This document shows positions 22,755 through 22,951 of a stretch of DNA of 22,951 nt, piece after piece. The stretch covers positions 1 to 22,951 of the forward strand of contig CAXBQV010000018.1 in the NCBI GenBank assembly GCA_963978265.1. The letters run 5' to 3'. Position numbers and translations under genes: made by a program. Position 1 is the stretch's first letter; each line of letters starts with the position of its first letter. The notes below the pieces were generated by a model. The model saw only the letters and a list, made by a program, of their open reading frames with translations. It searched no databases and had not been told where the DNA came from. The stretch comes from JAKALQ01 sp963978265 (GTDB taxonomy: Bacteria > Actinomycetota > Actinomycetes > S36-B12 > UBA5976).

Positions 22755-22782
22755 GGAATACCTTGCCGAGGGGGTCTGACAA
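22755..22782 (-). promoter_or_regulatory. Possible promoter of the small-ORF leader
   Basis: TTGTCA (22782-22777) and TATTCC (22760-22755) are separated by 16 bases. The -35 is five of six to consensus; the -10 is weak. The predicted start would fall at the edge of the leader hairpin. Confidence 0.33.
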
Positions 22783-22951
22783 CGCCCTTGGAGGCACTCC
22801 TGCATACGCCGGGATGGGCCGCCGCTAGGCAGACTCCACCCGTCGCATGACTGGCACTGTGTGCCTCGAGGGCGGATGAGCGTTAGCCCGTTGCTCCCAT
22901 GAGAAATACCCCAAACACTCGGGGGTCCGGAGACCCGTTCATTTCTCCACG
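22783..22951. other. Terminal non-coding stretch with inverted repeats
   Basis: The last 169 bases contain no convincing gene. GAGAAAT (22901-22907) and ATTTCTC (22941-22947) form an inverted repeat. It encloses two alternative hairpins: ACCCC (22908-22912) with GGGGT (22922-22926), or GGGTC-CGGA-GACCC (22923-22936). They cannot form together. A 19-codon frame starts at the ATG 22942 (minus) with GTGGAG upstream and could be a leader peptide, with very low support. Confidence 0.35.

Noticed and set aside
22700..22760. 16S-23S rRNA spacer
   Set aside because: CTTGAGAACTGCACAG looks like an rrn spacer, but neither a 16S 3' end before it nor a 23S 5' end after it can be seen.
22725..22949. 75-codon open minus-strand frame entering from the window edge
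   Set aside because: No recognisable domain, and it runs through the promoter-like and hairpin elements; probably a chance open frame.
1..22951. CRISPR array, prophage structural genes, transposase, tRNA genes
   Set aside because: No regularly spaced repeats, capsid/terminase/integrase-like proteins, transposase motifs or cloverleaf sequences were seen.

Overview
The window looks like chromosomal DNA from a GC-rich actinobacterium. The evidence is the order pafA tail, pafB, pafC, tatA, tatC, together with rsmG-parA-parB and rpsF-ssb-rpsR-rplI-dnaB. Acidimicrobiia is my best guess within the phylum, but that is inference from gene order and style, not a measured placement.

Layout. (1) Bases 1-4118, all on +: the last 21 residues of the Pup ligase PafA, a lipoprotein FKBP isomerase, a cytosolic FKBP isomerase, the WYL regulators PafB and PafC, TatA, TatC and the N-terminal third of a diacylglycerol-kinase-type lipid kinase. 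Most are tightly packed or overlapping. (2) Near 4110-4125 the kinase stops matching its family and the sequence becomes the C-terminal half of RsmG. From there the + strand carries the origin-proximal set rsmG(partial)-parA-parB, a HAD phosphatase and a class III aminotransferase. A near-perfect parS lies inside the first codons of parA. (3) 8356-11780: seryl-tRNA synthetase (-), then on + a secreted SIMPL protein and an overlapping phosphoribosyltransferase/hydrolase pair. (4) 11781-13534: a leader, rpsF, ssb, rpsR and rplI, closed by a clear terminator. (5) 13613-17378: a VOC protein (+), a low-molecular-weight phosphatase and a DinF-type MATE transporter (-), and replicative helicase dnaB (+), whose upstream region holds a perfect DnaA box. 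(6) 17375-22046: a P2-type cation ATPase and a DUF3048 lipoprotein (- operon), and an MFS transporter (+).

(7) 22101-22951: ilvD begins normally but stops matching dihydroxy-acid dehydratase after about 47 codons. From about 22242 to the end, the sequence reads best on the minus strand: a promoter-like pair, a hairpin plus rrn boxA-like leader, a 42-residue very basic ORF, possibly a 71-residue ORF, and the first codons of another gene cut at the same point as ilvD.

How the genes work together: regions 2, 4 and 5 are replication, segregation and translation genes typical of DNA near a chromosome origin. Region 1 combines Pup tagging, the PafBC DNA-damage regulator, folding helpers and Tat export. 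No phage module, CRISPR array, complete insertion sequence, tRNA or rRNA gene is visible. The two mid-gene breaks (about 4118 and 22241) may be real rearrangements or joins made during amplification or assembly; sequence alone cannot decide. The most unusual part is the 22242-22951 tail. I do not see a complete new system that I could defend.
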